A stretch of DNA of 64,000 bases from Chryseobacterium aquaeductus (GTDB lineage: Bacteria > Bacteroidota > Bacteroidia > Flavobacteriales > Weeksellaceae), in assembly GCF_905175375.1 (NCBI RefSeq), contig NZ_CAJIMS010000001.1, positions 1,922,001 through 1,986,000 of the forward strand. Reading direction: 5' to 3'. The notes under the pieces are model-generated. The model saw only the letters and a list, made by a program, of their open reading frames with translations. It made no database searches and was not told the origin of the DNA. Positions 9,118 through 18,049 of the stretch are shown in pieces (position 1 is the stretch's first letter; the number at the start of each line of letters is the position of its first letter). The position numbers and the translations under genes are program-made.

Positions 9118-9154
9118 AAAGTTTCGGCGGTCGCAAAGCGACCGCCGAAACTTT
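9118..9154. terminator. Strong, possibly bidirectional terminator between guaB and the DUF4407 gene
   Basis: A perfect 17-bp stem AAAGTTTCGGCGGTCGC / GCGACCGCCGAAACTTT around a 3-nt loop. It has A residues on the left and T residues on the right, so it could stop both convergent transcripts. It is much richer in GC than its surroundings. Confidence 0.8.
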
Positions 9155-9246
9155 ATTTTATGTTTAAGCGCGAAATTTATTTAAATATTTTTTTTGATTA
9201 AATCCATTTCATCAACAAAGTCACCAAAGTTTTTTACCTTGTCATA

Positions 9247-9274
9247 GACAACTGACAACTGACAACTGACAACC
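9247..9274. repeat. Heptanucleotide tandem repeat (4 units)
   Basis: Three perfect GACAACT units followed by GACAACC, immediately downstream of the stop codon of the minus-strand DUF4407 gene. Non-coding; no function can be assigned. Confidence 0.8.
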
Positions 9275-9276
9275 AA

Positions 9277-10344
9277 CTACCTCAACTTGTCCTTAAAATC
9301 ATCAATCCTAAAATCCGTCAAGGCATTTCCTTTTTCAACCTTATCTTTAGAATACAAACGGAAATCATTTTCGGTTTTTTCTAAAAGATAATCGTAGGGT
9401 CCAACTTGGGAAATTAATTTAACCAAAACCGGAGAAATTTCCAGACAAATAAAAAGTCCCATAATGAATGCTGCTGCGGTGGCTATTATGGCTGAGTTTT
9501 TTCCTAATTCGTCCAAAGCCTGCAGTCTTGCCGCAAACCCATTGAATTTATCTTCAACCGTTTCCGTAGATTTCCTTTCAGTTTCCAGATTGGTGTAGAC
9601 TTTTGAGATTTCTTTATCTAAATATTCCAATCTTGGCGCAGCTTGTTTTTGATAATTTTCAAGGTCAACTCTGCGTTGTTCTTTAAGTTCCTGCTTACGT
9701 TTTGCGTTGGGTCCGAAACCTTCTTTACCACTCGTTAATCCGGATTGTTTCCCCAAAATTTCTTTTTCTAGTTCTACAGCTGCAGAATCGTATGATTTTT
9801 GATATTGTGCAATTTTCTCCGAAATCTGCTTTTTCTCTGTGTCAAATGGGCCGCTTTGTTGCAAAATTCTTCCGTTCATTTCGCCTTGCAGCTGTTTTTT
9901 ATTTCTTTGAATGATCGTATTCAATTGTTTATTGACTTCCTTCTCAAAAATTTTAAGTTCTAAAGGTTTAGAGATGATGATTCCTAAAAATGTTGCTAAA
10001 ATCAATCTTGGAATCGACATCAAAATCTGATTCCACCAAGTCCCGGTTTTTTTAATGGACGACACAATGTATCGGTCGAGATTAAAGATCATTAATCCCC
10101 ATAAAATTCCGAATCCTACAGACATCCAAATATCATCAAAAACGGTAAACATTGCGTAACCAGCAGAAAGGATAGCAAAAATTGCTGTGAAAAGTACAAT
10201 TCCGCCAATTCCTGAGAACTTGTTCCATTCACTCGGTGTTTTTCTGAGGATATGGATATTCCCTCCGGAGCAGATCATCAGAAATTTCTGAAACCAATTA
10301 ATTGAATGACTACTCTGATTTATAGTTTGTTGACTGTTTTTCAT
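9277..10344 (-). CDS. DUF4407 membrane protein
   Basis: A DUF4407-family protein of 355 aa if the ATG at 10344 is used (MKNSQQTINQ); an in-frame start six codons upstream is less likely. Four hydrophobic segments are seen: about residues 40-62 (FSGIGGIVLFTAIFAILSAG), 70-88 (MSVGFGILWGLMIFNLDRYI), 100-118 (LMSIPRLILATFLGIIIS) and one near 280-300 (SAIIATAAAFIMGLFICLE). Between the third and fourth lies a long charged coiled-coil region (about 125-265), rich in Lys/Glu/Gln. NLDRYIVSSIKK is a family hallmark. Function is unknown. The gene converges on guaB. Confidence 0.82.
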   Translation of the reverse strand: MKNSQQTINQSSHSINWFQKFLMICSGGNIHILRKTPSEWNKFSGIGGIVLFTAIFAILSAGYAMFTVFDDIWMSVGFGILWGLMIFNLDRYIVSSIKKTGTWWNQILMSIPRLILATFLGIIISKPLELKIFEKEVNKQLNTIIQRNKKQLQGEMNGRILQQSGPFDTEKKQISEKIAQYQKSYDSAAVELEKEILGKQSGLTSGKEGFGPNAKRKQELKEQRRVDLENYQKQAAPRLEYLDKEISKVYTNLETERKSTETVEDKFNGFAARLQALDELGKNSAIIATAAAFIMGLFICLEISPVLVKLISQVGPYDYLLEKTENDFRLYSKDKVEKGNALTDFRIDDFKDKLR

Positions 10345-10499
10345 TATTGAAAATTTATACAAAATTAGTATTAAATATCATACCATTGTTACAAACAGTA
10401 ATATGTTTTACCAAGTATTTCTTAAATGTCAGATTTTCAAATAATTTAGTTTATTTAAAAATTGTATATTTAGATATCAAACCCATAAATAAGTTAAGT

Positions 10500-10910
10500 A
10501 TGAAAAAATTGATGATGTTATCATTAGTCTCGGTTTCGTTGCTTGCAGTATCTTGCAAAAAGGAAGACCGTGTAGAGAAAGAATTGAAAGAAGCTGCAGT
10601 AGACATGAACAAAATGACACCTCAAATTTTGAACGAAGGTGTAAGGCTTGATAGTGTTTCTGTTGCTGCAGGAAAAACTTTGCAATACAATTACACTTTA
10701 ACCGATGATGTGAAAGAAGAACTTACGCCAGAAGAAATTAATTTGTATCAGTCTGAATCTAAAAAAGAAGCATTGAAAAGCATGGAAACTTCTCCGGATA
10801 TGAAAAATTTCAGAGAAAATGAGGTTACGCTAAAATATGTATACTATGATAAAAACGGGAAACTGACAGCTGATTTTTCTGTCGCTCCGTCAGAATACAA
10901 AAAGAAATAA
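10500..10910 (+). CDS. Small lipoprotein of unknown function
   Basis: A 136-aa lipoprotein starting MKKLMMLSLVSVSLLAVSC with Cys19 as the lipidation site. The longer open frame reaches back to 10347, but the ATG at 10500 gives a proper signal peptide and avoids overlap with the divergent gene. The mature part is a short alpha/beta domain with NKMTPQILNEGVRLDSVSV and LKYVYYDKNGKLTADF, a pattern shared by small Bacteroidota lipoproteins. No motif suggests an enzyme. It converges with ruvC; the two stop codons are about 20 bp apart. Confidence 0.75.
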   Translation: MKKLMMLSLVSVSLLAVSCKKEDRVEKELKEAAVDMNKMTPQILNEGVRLDSVSVAAGKTLQYNYTLTDDVKEELTPEEINLYQSESKKEALKSMETSPDMKNFRENEVTLKYVYYDKNGKLTADFSVAPSEYKKK

Positions 10911-10929
10911 CTTTTTTAGAAATCCGGAT

Positions 10930-11487
10930 TTACTTCAAACGATCCGGATTTTGCTTTAAAAAACTTTCCCAGCCTGTATACCCTTTGCTCTCAGACAAAG
11001 TTCCGGAGTTGAAGTGATGACAAACCGCAACAGCTAATCCATCGGAAGCATCCAGATATTTTGTGGGAAATTCTTTAAGGTTAAGAAGACTTTTCAGCAT
11101 TCCTGCAACCTGTTCTTTGCTGGCGTTTCCGTTTCCGGTGATTGCCATTTTTATTTTTTTAGGAGAATATTCTGTAATTGGGATATTTCTGTGCAGACTT
11201 GCCGCCATCGCAACACCTTGTGCGCGTCCCAGTTTCAGCATCGACTGTACATTTTTACCAAAAAACGGAGCTTCCAATGCAACTTCATCAGGATGAAATT
11301 CGTCAATCAACGCTAAAGTCTTATCAAAGATATATTTAAGTTTTGTTTCGTGATTAGGATATTTTTTTAGAATCAATTCATGAATGGAAATCATCTCCAT
11401 TTTCCCTTTTTTTACTGAAATAAGTCCGAAACCCATAATTGAAGTTCCCGGATCTATTCCCAAAATTATTTTATCTGCTGAAATCAT
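10930..11487 (-). CDS. ruvC: Crossover junction endodeoxyribonuclease RuvC
   Basis: The Holliday-junction resolvase, acting with RuvAB in homologous recombination and repair. At 185 aa it is of normal length. The acidic catalytic residues are visible: Asp in GIDPGTSIMGFGL (near residue 11), Glu in VALEAPFFGKN (near residue 71), and the C-terminal Asp pair in YLDASDGLAVAVCHH. The helix VQSMLKLGRAQGVAMAA is typical. No ruvA or ruvB lies nearby. Confidence 0.95.
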   Translation of the reverse strand: MISADKIILGIDPGTSIMGFGLISVKKGKMEMISIHELILKKYPNHETKLKYIFDKTLALIDEFHPDEVALEAPFFGKNVQSMLKLGRAQGVAMAASLHRNIPITEYSPKKIKMAITGNGNASKEQVAGMLKSLLNLKEFPTKYLDASDGLAVAVCHHFNSGTLSESKGYTGWESFLKQNPDRLK

Positions 11488-11550
11488 CGCCTCAAAGATA
11501 GTTGTTTCTAAATTTTGAATGAGAATATTATTGTAATCTTTACAGAATAA

Positions 11551-12078
11551 TTATAGACCGCTAAGTTTCTTTTCGGCAATAGAAATCCATTTTCCATCAT
11601 GTCTCAGAAGTGAAATTTTATCAACGATAAATTTAGTTTTAAATTCTTTCTCCTTATAAATTTCCCATGCTTTCAGATAATTTTCCCACGTCAGATCTCT
11701 GTAACCTACAGTTATATGTGGATGAAATGAATAATTTTTAAAACTAAATCTGTCTTTTACTTTTAAATGTAAATCTTTCAGATTGTGATTTTCTTCTGGC
11801 TGAACAAAAAGTACGGGGTTTTTAGGATTCGGGAAACTTCCAAAACCATTTAATGTAACTTCAAAAGGGGAAATGTTGGTATCTATTTTTTGAAAAGCAT
11901 CATGAATATCTTTTTCTAAAACCAATTCTCTATCGAAAGGTGGAAATAAAGTAATATGTGCATCATTTTTTAAAGCTTTGGAATTATTAAAATTTAAAGC
12001 TAAATCTGCCTTAAAAATCTTAATCTCATCAATGATTTCCTGTGGCGGATAAATGGCAATGAAATACATTTTTTTCAT
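11551..12078 (-). CDS. 2H phosphoesterase / 2'-5' RNA ligase family protein
   Basis: A 175-aa protein with the two characteristic HxT motifs of the 2H phosphoesterase fold: HITLFPPF near residue 42 and HPHITVGY near residue 119. Members (ThpR, CPDase-like) hydrolyse 2',3'-cyclic phosphates on RNA ends or nucleotides, or ligate 2'-5' RNA in vitro. The precise substrate is not deducible. The start is the ATG at 12078; an alternative is Met4. The gene is divergent from the PadR operon, and the 89-bp intergenic region holds the PadR repeats. Confidence 0.85.
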   Translation of the reverse strand: MKKMYFIAIYPPQEIIDEIKIFKADLALNFNNSKALKNDAHITLFPPFDRELVLEKDIHDAFQKIDTNISPFEVTLNGFGSFPNPKNPVLFVQPEENHNLKDLHLKVKDRFSFKNYSFHPHITVGYRDLTWENYLKAWEIYKEKEFKTKFIVDKISLLRHDGKWISIAEKKLSGL

Positions 12079-12118
12079 ACAGTAAAATTAAACTTTTTAA
12101 AAAATAAAATAAAAAATT

Positions 12119-12158
12119 TTATACATAAGAAAATTATACATAAATTTGTTATGCATAA
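12119..12158 (+). promoter_or_regulatory. Three phased direct repeats over the promoter of the PadR operon
   Basis: TTATACATAA at 12119-12128, TTATACATAA at 12134-12143 and TTATGCATAA at 12149-12158: spacing is exactly 15 bp each time. A -7-like box TAAATTTG (12141-12148) overlaps the second copy and ends just before the third. This is the expected layout of an operator for PadR autorepression; the binding protein is inferred. Confidence 0.6.
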
Positions 12159-12167
12159 AAATTACAA

Positions 12168-12491
12168 TTGAAAAAGAACAGTCTTTATAAAGGAACATTA
12201 CAAAACATCATTTTGAAATTACTTTCAAAAGAGATAAAAATGTATGGTTACCAGATGACCCAACGTGCAAAAGAACTTACAGAAGGCGAACTTGAAATGA
12301 CCGAGGGAGCGCTTTATCCGCTTTTGCATAAGCTGGAAGCTGATGGTGTGATTATGTCTGAAATTCAGGAAATCAACGGTAGAAATAGGAAATATTACCT
12401 GTTGACGGAGAAGGGAAAAAGGCAGCAAGCCACACAAGAAGACGAAATGAGAAGTTATTTGTTTAATCTTAATACTATTTTCAACAGATGA
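12168..12491 (+). CDS. PadR-family transcriptional regulator
   Basis: A 107-aa winged-helix regulator. LYKGTLQNIILKLLSKEIKMYGYQMTQ is the PadR N-terminal helix-turn-helix region; ELEMTEGALYPLLHKLEADG is the recognition helix; GRNRKYYLLTEKGKRQ is the wing. TTG at 12168 is taken as the start: an in-frame TAA lies just upstream at 12156, and the family usually begins with this MKKxxLYKGTL block. The stop overlaps the next start (ATGA), so it is translationally coupled to two membrane-protein genes it probably controls. PadR proteins typically respond to small aromatic or antimicrobial compounds; the ligand here is unknown. Confidence 0.88.
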   Translation: MKKNSLYKGTLQNIILKLLSKEIKMYGYQMTQRAKELTEGELEMTEGALYPLLHKLEADGVIMSEIQEINGRNRKYYLLTEKGKRQQATQEDEMRSYLFNLNTIFNR

Positions 12492-13102
12492 TGACCAATA
12501 TTCAGGAACGTGAAGTAAGAGCTTTTCTTCAAAAAAAGAAATTAAGCATTGTTGTTTTAAATGAAATCTACGATCACTTTGTTGTGCAAATTTCAGAATT
12601 GATGAGAGATGGAATGTTTTTTCAGGAAGCATTTTTAAAAACAAAATTAGATTGGCAATATGAATTGGAAATGGTGAAAGCTGATGTTTTTTCGTTTAAA
12701 AAAATTGCAAGAATAGAGAAGAAAGTTTTACAGGATCGATTTCGAAATATTACTTTGTATGCAATCATCGCAACTGTAGCTGCATTTATTTTAGACCTTG
12801 TCAATTTTGACTTATTGCTCTTTGCAGTTTTGACTTTGGGTGGAATAACGTTTTGTTTGTTGCTTTATAATTTTATTTTTAAAACCATGTGTCTTCGTGA
12901 GTACATCTGTCTGCAATTTCATCCTTTGATCATTAGAAATCAATTGTTGGCAGTGATTCTTTTTGGTGTAAGTTATGCTGTCAATCAAAATCCTTATTTT
13001 TGGGAACCGTCTGCTAATCATGTTTTTATGATTTTTACTTTGACGATTCAGATTCAGCTGTTATATTTTAGAACTAAGAAAATTAATATCTTGTTATCAT
13101 GA
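12488..13102 (+). CDS. Membrane protein of unknown function, PadR-coupled (first of a pair)
   Basis: A 204-aa protein with a soluble N-terminal domain (about 1-85; VRAFLQKKKLSIVVLNEIYDHFVVQISE) followed by four hydrophobic segments at roughly 95-112, 114-133, 148-166 and 175-195. The N-terminal domain is clearly related to that of the next gene (xVRxxLxxKxLxIxxLxEIxDHFxxQI). Its start overlaps the padR stop by 4 nt and its own stop overlaps the next start by 4 nt. PadR operons often carry a small DUF1700/DUF1048-like membrane partner, and this may be a divergent equivalent. No transport or catalytic motif is seen. Confidence 0.72.
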   Translation: MMTNIQEREVRAFLQKKKLSIVVLNEIYDHFVVQISELMRDGMFFQEAFLKTKLDWQYELEMVKADVFSFKKIARIEKKVLQDRFRNITLYAIIATVAAFILDLVNFDLLLFAVLTLGGITFCLLLYNFIFKTMCLREYICLQFHPLIIRNQLLAVILFGVSYAVNQNPYFWEPSANHVFMIFTLTIQIQLLYFRTKKINILLS

Positions 13103-13821
13103 TGAATGAGGTGCAAATTTGGAAAGTAAGAAATTATCTTTTGTCAAAAAATCTTCCGATTGATATTTTGATAGAGGTAGAAGATCATTTTATCACACAA
13201 ATCACTCAGATTTTGCAAAATGAAGAAACTGATTTTGAGAATGCATTTTACAAAGTGAAAGTTTTGTGGGAGAAAGAATTGAGTTTTCCGAAATTCAATA
13301 TTCAGTTTGATTTGAATGACACTACATTTTTTGTGAAAAAAATCACAGGTAATCTACTGAAAGAAAACCTGAAAACTACTTTCTTATATAGTTTGTGTGT
13401 GATTATTTTTGTCTTGATTTTCGCCTATTTTCTAAATGAAAATTCATTCGGATATTTTTCTCTGACTTGTCTGATCATTGCTTACTTATCTCCTATATTC
13501 GTTCATTTTAAAAATAGGAAAGATTTTTTGCTTGCTCGGCATTATGACAATTATACTCTGACGTATTATCAAAATCATATTCTAATAGTCGCTGCGGGTG
13601 GCGGAGTTTTTAGTCAGGCTTTGTTTAATTACAGAAGTGGAATGTCCTCGGATATTTACAGCACAATGCACGGTAATTTTAATTGGGAAGGTTTTTGGGC
13701 AATTTTTTGTTGTTTCGTGCTTTTGTTTTGGGCAGTTTTTAATGTAATTTCTCAAAAGAAATATCTTATTCAGATAGAATTTGTAAAACCATACTTGAAA
13801 TATTTACGGGCAAGTTTTTAA
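13099..13821 (+). CDS. Membrane protein of unknown function, PadR-coupled (second of a pair)
   Basis: A 240-aa paralogue of the upstream protein. The soluble N-terminus (EVQIWKVRNYLLSKNLPIDILIEVEDHFITQI) mirrors that of its neighbour, then come four predicted transmembrane segments (about 92-110, 113-132, 150-172 and 193-213). It is coupled to the previous gene by an ATGATGA overlap. Two related but divergent subunits from one coupled operon suggest a heteromeric membrane complex. Function is unrecognised; a role in sensing or in resistance to a membrane-active compound is only an inference from PadR biology. Confidence 0.7.
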   Translation: MMNEVQIWKVRNYLLSKNLPIDILIEVEDHFITQITQILQNEETDFENAFYKVKVLWEKELSFPKFNIQFDLNDTTFFVKKITGNLLKENLKTTFLYSLCVIIFVLIFAYFLNENSFGYFSLTCLIIAYLSPIFVHFKNRKDFLLARHYDNYTLTYYQNHILIVAAGGGVFSQALFNYRSGMSSDIYSTMHGNFNWEGFWAIFCCFVLLFWAVFNVISQKKYLIQIEFVKPYLKYLRASF

Positions 13822-13831
13822 AAAAATAGTT

Positions 13832-14041
13832 TTAATGAATATTCTCCCTCATATCACAGATTTTCTTAATCTCCTGATATGGTCTGAAAATATCACTTTT
13901 CCTCTTGGTTTCAGCATCAATATTTGACAAAATAATGACAGAAGTTTTTGTTTCGGGATAAAATATATTCAATGATGGTGATCCTTTTATGTAGCCACGG
14001 TCTGCGCTTTTCATCTGTCGTAGACAAAATTCCGCCAGCTG
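13832..14041 (-). pseudogene. C-terminal relic of a beta-lactamase-like serine hydrolase
   Basis: The open stretch encodes GSPSLNIFYPETKTSVIILSN followed by charged residues. This resembles the end of class C beta-lactamase/penicillin-binding-like hydrolases (G-[G/S]-x-x-G-F-N-S-...-Y-P-E-...-I-[I/V]-[V/L]-L-S-N). There is an in-frame TAG about nine codons upstream of the first Met, and the SxxK and YxN catalytic parts are absent. I therefore read it as the degraded end of a lost gene rather than a functional 60-aa protein. Confidence 0.42.
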
Positions 14042-14220
14042 CTATTCCGATCTCTCTGGGTAAAATAAATAGTTTTACCAAAAATGATTCTATCTACCAA
14101 AATACAATGATTCTGTATGCGTCAAATGACCCTGTGGATGAACAAAAGCTGAAACAATGGCTCTTGAAGAAATTTAAAAATAATAATATTGAAGTGCTTA
14201 AAAAAAATACAGAAAAATAG
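13948..14220 (+). pseudogene. Possible relic or small unknown gene, 90 aa
   Basis: The last 45 codons (NDSIYQNTMILYASNDPVDE, then KLKQWLLKKFKN) look like genuine protein with normal codon use and an amphipathic helix. The first 25 codons lie antisense to the serine-hydrolase relic and look artificial. The likely interpretation is the 3' end of an older gene whose beginning was lost when the locus was rearranged. I recognise no family. Confidence 0.3.
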
Positions 14221-14246
14221 GTATATAAAAAGTTACTTCGGTTTTA

Positions 14247-14957
14247 TTATTTCTCAATCAAATCACAAAACCAGAAAACATATTCGCCGTCATTTTCAGA
14301 TTCATCAGACTTGGGTTTGGGATAGGTTTTCTTTACAGTTTCTCCGATTTCAAATTCAATTTTATTTTTAAAAATAGGTCCATCAAAAGTAAAGGTGTGA
14401 AATTCTCCATTTTCTCCGCAAGGGTCAACATTTTCGGGCAAATCTTTTATGAAATCTTTATCAATGATTCGTCCTGCAAAGCTTTTGTCAAGATAAGTTT
14501 CATTAACGCAAGTGACAATTGTTTTAAAACCTAAATCTAAAAATTCTTGGATGAGGTCGGTTGTGTTTTGCTTCCAGAGCGGAAAAACAGCTTTTATTCC
14601 GATAGATTGCAATTGATCTTCACGATATTGTCTTAAATCTTCCAGAAAAATGTCTCCGAAAATAGAATGTGTGACACCGCTAGATTTTATATCATTCATG
14701 TTTTTAGACATGATTTCCCGATATTCTTCCATGGTTGGTTCTTTCGGAATTTCCATTTTAATTAAGTTTAAGCCTAAACTTTCAGCCTGTTTTTCCAATA
14801 AAGAAACATGAACGCCGTGCATAGAAATTCTTTGAAATTCTTTGTTTATGCTGGTCAGCAAAGATGTAATTTCAAATTTGTCTTCTTCTAAGATTTTGTA
14901 TAAAGCAAGCGCAGAATCTTTTCCGCTGCTCCAGTTGAAGATCGCTTGGGGTTTCAT
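14247..14957 (-). CDS. Dph6-related PP-loop ATP pyrophosphatase
   Basis: A 236-aa protein of the diphthine-ammonia-ligase-like ATP-pyrophosphatase family. The PP-loop SGKDSALALYKI is at residues 10-21. Further conserved blocks are RISMHGVHVSLLEKQAESLG, FGDIFLEDLRQYREDQL and the C-terminal DPCGENGEFHTF. In eukaryotes the homologue amidates diphthine on EF2; bacteria lack diphthamide, so the bacterial protein must adenylate and amidate another substrate, which is unknown. It is a single gene, divergent from the M16 peptidase. Confidence 0.85.
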   Translation of the reverse strand: MKPQAIFNWSSGKDSALALYKILEEDKFEITSLLTSINKEFQRISMHGVHVSLLEKQAESLGLNLIKMEIPKEPTMEEYREIMSKNMNDIKSSGVTHSIFGDIFLEDLRQYREDQLQSIGIKAVFPLWKQNTTDLIQEFLDLGFKTIVTCVNETYLDKSFAGRIIDKDFIKDLPENVDPCGENGEFHTFTFDGPIFKNKIEFEIGETVKKTYPKPKSDESENDGEYVFWFCDLIEK

Positions 14958-15057
14958 AAAATTAGCGTGTAATGATCGGTTGATGAAAGTTGTTTTATAA
15001 AAGTGGTAAAGTTCTCAATAAACTTTTTAAATTTATATAAATAAAATAAAAAACTCA

Positions 15058-17790
15058 ATGAAAAATCTTTTATTTGGTACTGCGGTTCTGTTTTTCACAG
15101 GAATTGTAAATCCTGTTTTTTCTCAAAAGTCTGAAACTCCCAAGTTTATAAGCAATACTGAAGGCGTAAAAGAATATAGTCTCAACAATGGGATGAGACT
15201 TCTTTTGATCTCAGATGCATCACAAAGTAATATGATTGTCAATATTGTTTACAATGTGGGTTCGAAAGATGAAGGATATGGTGAAAAAGGAATGGCACAT
15301 TTGCTTGAACACATGCTTTTTAAGAGCACTAAAAGTTTAGGTGATATCAAAAAACAGCTTTCCGACAAAGGTGGTCAAGCTAACGGAACAACTTGGTTTG
15401 ATAGGACCAATTACTATGAGATTTTTCCTTCCAACGATGAAAACCTCAAATGGTCTTTGCAAATGGAAGCTGACCGAATGGTAAATGCAACGATTCTGCA
15501 GACAGATCTTGACAAAGAATTTTCTGTGGTGAGAAACGAATTTGAGATCGGAGAAAATAATCCGACCAGAGTGATGATTCAGAATGTTTTTTCGAATGCT
15601 TACACATGGCATAATTACGGAAACAGCACGATTGGAAGTAAAGAAGATATTGAACGAGTAAAATCGCCAACTCTCAGAAAGTTTTACGAAAAATATTATC
15701 AACCAGATAATGCAACTCTCATCATTGCGGGAAAATTTGATGAGAAAAGTGCTTTGAAATATGTGGAAGATTACTTTTCTGTTTTAAAAAAGCCAGATCG
15801 TAATCTTGGTGGAACTTATACGGTGGAACCTGCTCAAAATGGAGAAAAATATTTTGAAATCAAAAGAAATAACGATCAGCAGATCATTGCAGCGGGTTAT
15901 CATGCATCAGCTTTTGCAGATAAAGATTACGCTGCACTTTCTGCACTTTACGAAATTCTGGCTTCTGATCCTTCCGGATATTTGTACAAAAATTTGGTGG
16001 ATACTCAAAGAGTCTCTTCCATTTGGACATTCAGTCCTGTTGTAAGAGATCCGGGAATGGTTTATTTAAATTTTGATGTTCCGAAAGATAAAAACCTTGA
16101 TGAGACAACAGAGCTTGTAAGAAAAGAGCTGGATAATGTGTCTTCAATAAAATTTTCACAGGATGACCTCAAAAGAGCACAGGCTAAACTGATCAAAGGA
16201 ATTGAAAATGAAAGGAATAATACCATCGATTTCGCAATCAATCTTACTGAGATTGTAGGGGCAGGAAATTACAAACTTGGATTTCTTTACCGAGATAATA
16301 TAGAGAATCTCAAGCTTGAAGATATCAATAGAGTAGCGCAAAAATATTTTAAGAATAATAACCGTACAATTGGTGTTTTCCGTCCATCGTCGAATGAAGA
16401 AAGAGTTTTCCCTTTAGAATTCAGAGATCAGCAGATAGCAGATTTGGTAAAAAATTATAAAGGAAAAACTTTGGAAAAAGAACCTGCACCTTTTGAGGCT
16501 TCTATCGCAAATGTCAAGAAAAATCTCACCGAGGGAAAGCTCTCCAACGGAATGAAATACGGACTCATCCATAAAGAACTGAAGGGTGATAAAGTTCAAG
16601 GTACTTTCCGTTTTAGAATAGGGAACGAAAAAGATCTCGAGGGTAAACAATCGATCGGAAGTATGGCTGCTTCTCTTCTGAAAGCCGGAACCAAAACAAA
16701 GACAAAAGAGCATATACAAGATGAGCTTGACCAGATGAAATCGTCAGTCGGAACTTATATGTACGGACAAGATTTAGTTGTCAATATAGATACTTACAAG
16801 CAGTATTATCCAAAAGTAATGGCGATTTTGCAGGATATGTTGTCTAATGCAACTTTCCCGGAAAATGAATTGACTAAAACGATCACCGAAACAAACACAT
16901 GGCTTGAGGGACAGCTGAAAGATCCCGATGCGATTGCGAATAACGAATTGCAAAGATTAGCAGCGCCATATCTTAAGACAAGTATTTTTTATGTTTCTTC
17001 TCTTCAAGAACAAATTGATAACAATAAAAAAGTAACCAAAGCTCAGGTAGAAGATTTTTATAAGAACATAATGGGAGCTTCTGACGGTGTCGGAACTTTG
17101 ATTAGTAGTATTGATGCTAAAACAGCTTCGTCAGAATTAGAAAAAACATTTGGGAAATTTATCGCTAAGTCAAAATTTGCTGAAGTAAAACCTACGTTTT
17201 TTGAAACAAAAAAGCAGGATAAAAATATCATCACGCCTGATAAAGAAAATGCAGTAGCTTTTGGGACTTCAAGTTTTAAAATGACGCAGGATCATCCTGA
17301 TTATGCAGCTCTGGTAATGGCAAACGAAATTCTTGGCAATGGAGGATTTCTTTCCGCAAGACTTCCAATGAGATTGCGTGAAAAAGACGGTATTTCCTAT
17401 GGAGTAGGATCTTATCTCAATATTCCTGTTTCCAATGATGTCGCTTCATGGAATTATTATGCTTACCTGAATCCAACAAAAAGAGACGCAGTAGAAGCAG
17501 CTGTTAAAGAAGAAGTGAGTAAAGCAATCGCCTCAGGATTTACACAACAGGAATTAGATTCTAATAAGAAAAGCTATTCTAACGAAAGAATAACCAGTTT
17601 GGGAACAGATTATACGCTGATTAATCTTGTGAATACACAATTACTTTATGGGCGGTCTCTAGATAAATACGACGAACAAAACGCAAAAATTCAAAAGCTG
17701 ACATTATCTGAAGTGAATGCAGCCGTGAAGAAATATCTTTCTGAAAATAATGTGATCTCAGTTTTTGCAGGAGATTTTAATAAGAAATAG
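15058..17790 (+). CDS. Large secreted M16-family zinc metallopeptidase (two M16 units)
   Basis: A 910-aa pitrilysin-type peptidase with a signal peptide (about 1-22, ending PVFSQ). The inverted zinc motif HLLEH is at residues 81-85 (H81, E84, H85), and the third ligand is expected in VVRNEFEIGENN about 75 residues later. The N-terminal half (about 35-450) is the catalytic M16 unit. The C-terminal half (about 490-905; LSNGMKYGLIHKEL, then LRMREKDGISYGVG-like segments) is the inactive unit that closes the chamber and lacks HxxEH. Such periplasmic or exported enzymes degrade unfolded peptides. It is transcribed alone and followed by an intrinsic terminator. Confidence 0.92.
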   Translation: MKNLLFGTAVLFFTGIVNPVFSQKSETPKFISNTEGVKEYSLNNGMRLLLISDASQSNMIVNIVYNVGSKDEGYGEKGMAHLLEHMLFKSTKSLGDIKKQLSDKGGQANGTTWFDRTNYYEIFPSNDENLKWSLQMEADRMVNATILQTDLDKEFSVVRNEFEIGENNPTRVMIQNVFSNAYTWHNYGNSTIGSKEDIERVKSPTLRKFYEKYYQPDNATLIIAGKFDEKSALKYVEDYFSVLKKPDRNLGGTYTVEPAQNGEKYFEIKRNNDQQIIAAGYHASAFADKDYAALSALYEILASDPSGYLYKNLVDTQRVSSIWTFSPVVRDPGMVYLNFDVPKDKNLDETTELVRKELDNVSSIKFSQDDLKRAQAKLIKGIENERNNTIDFAINLTEIVGAGNYKLGFLYRDNIENLKLEDINRVAQKYFKNNNRTIGVFRPSSNEERVFPLEFRDQQIADLVKNYKGKTLEKEPAPFEASIANVKKNLTEGKLSNGMKYGLIHKELKGDKVQGTFRFRIGNEKDLEGKQSIGSMAASLLKAGTKTKTKEHIQDELDQMKSSVGTYMYGQDLVVNIDTYKQYYPKVMAILQDMLSNATFPENELTKTITETNTWLEGQLKDPDAIANNELQRLAAPYLKTSIFYVSSLQEQIDNNKKVTKAQVEDFYKNIMGASDGVGTLISSIDAKTASSELEKTFGKFIAKSKFAEVKPTFFETKKQDKNIITPDKENAVAFGTSSFKMTQDHPDYAALVMANEILGNGGFLSARLPMRLREKDGISYGVGSYLNIPVSNDVASWNYYAYLNPTKRDAVEAAVKEEVSKAIASGFTQQELDSNKKSYSNERITSLGTDYTLINLVNTQLLYGRSLDKYDEQNAKIQKLTLSEVNAAVKKYLSENNVISVFAGDFNKK

Positions 17791-17810
17791 TTGTAAACAA
17801 ATATAAAAGT

Positions 17811-17846
17811 AAATCGGCGCAAATTTTTTTTGTGCCGATTTTTATT
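17811..17846 (+). terminator. Intrinsic terminator after the M16 peptidase
   Basis: Stem AAATCGGC..CAAA / TTTG..GCCGATTT with one mismatch, followed by TTTATTT, 20 bp after the stop. Confidence 0.75.
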
Positions 17847-18049
17847 TAATAAATGTTTTTAAAAGAATAATGGAAATCATTTTTTCAATCCACAAGTGTG
17901 TTTTAAAAATTATTTTTAATTTATATAATGAATTATTATTATTTTATTTTATATCATTAATTTAATATACTAATTATAAATTATTAGTAATGTGTTATTA
18001 TTATGGATCGTACAGTATATGTTATATATTTGCAGCTACTAATTTTAAA

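Noticed and set aside
9118..9154. GC-rich perfect hairpin after guaB as a possible mobile REP element
   Set aside because: It lies exactly where a terminator for two convergent genes is needed and has A and T flanks. It does not resemble the REP hairpins around the RAYT gene.
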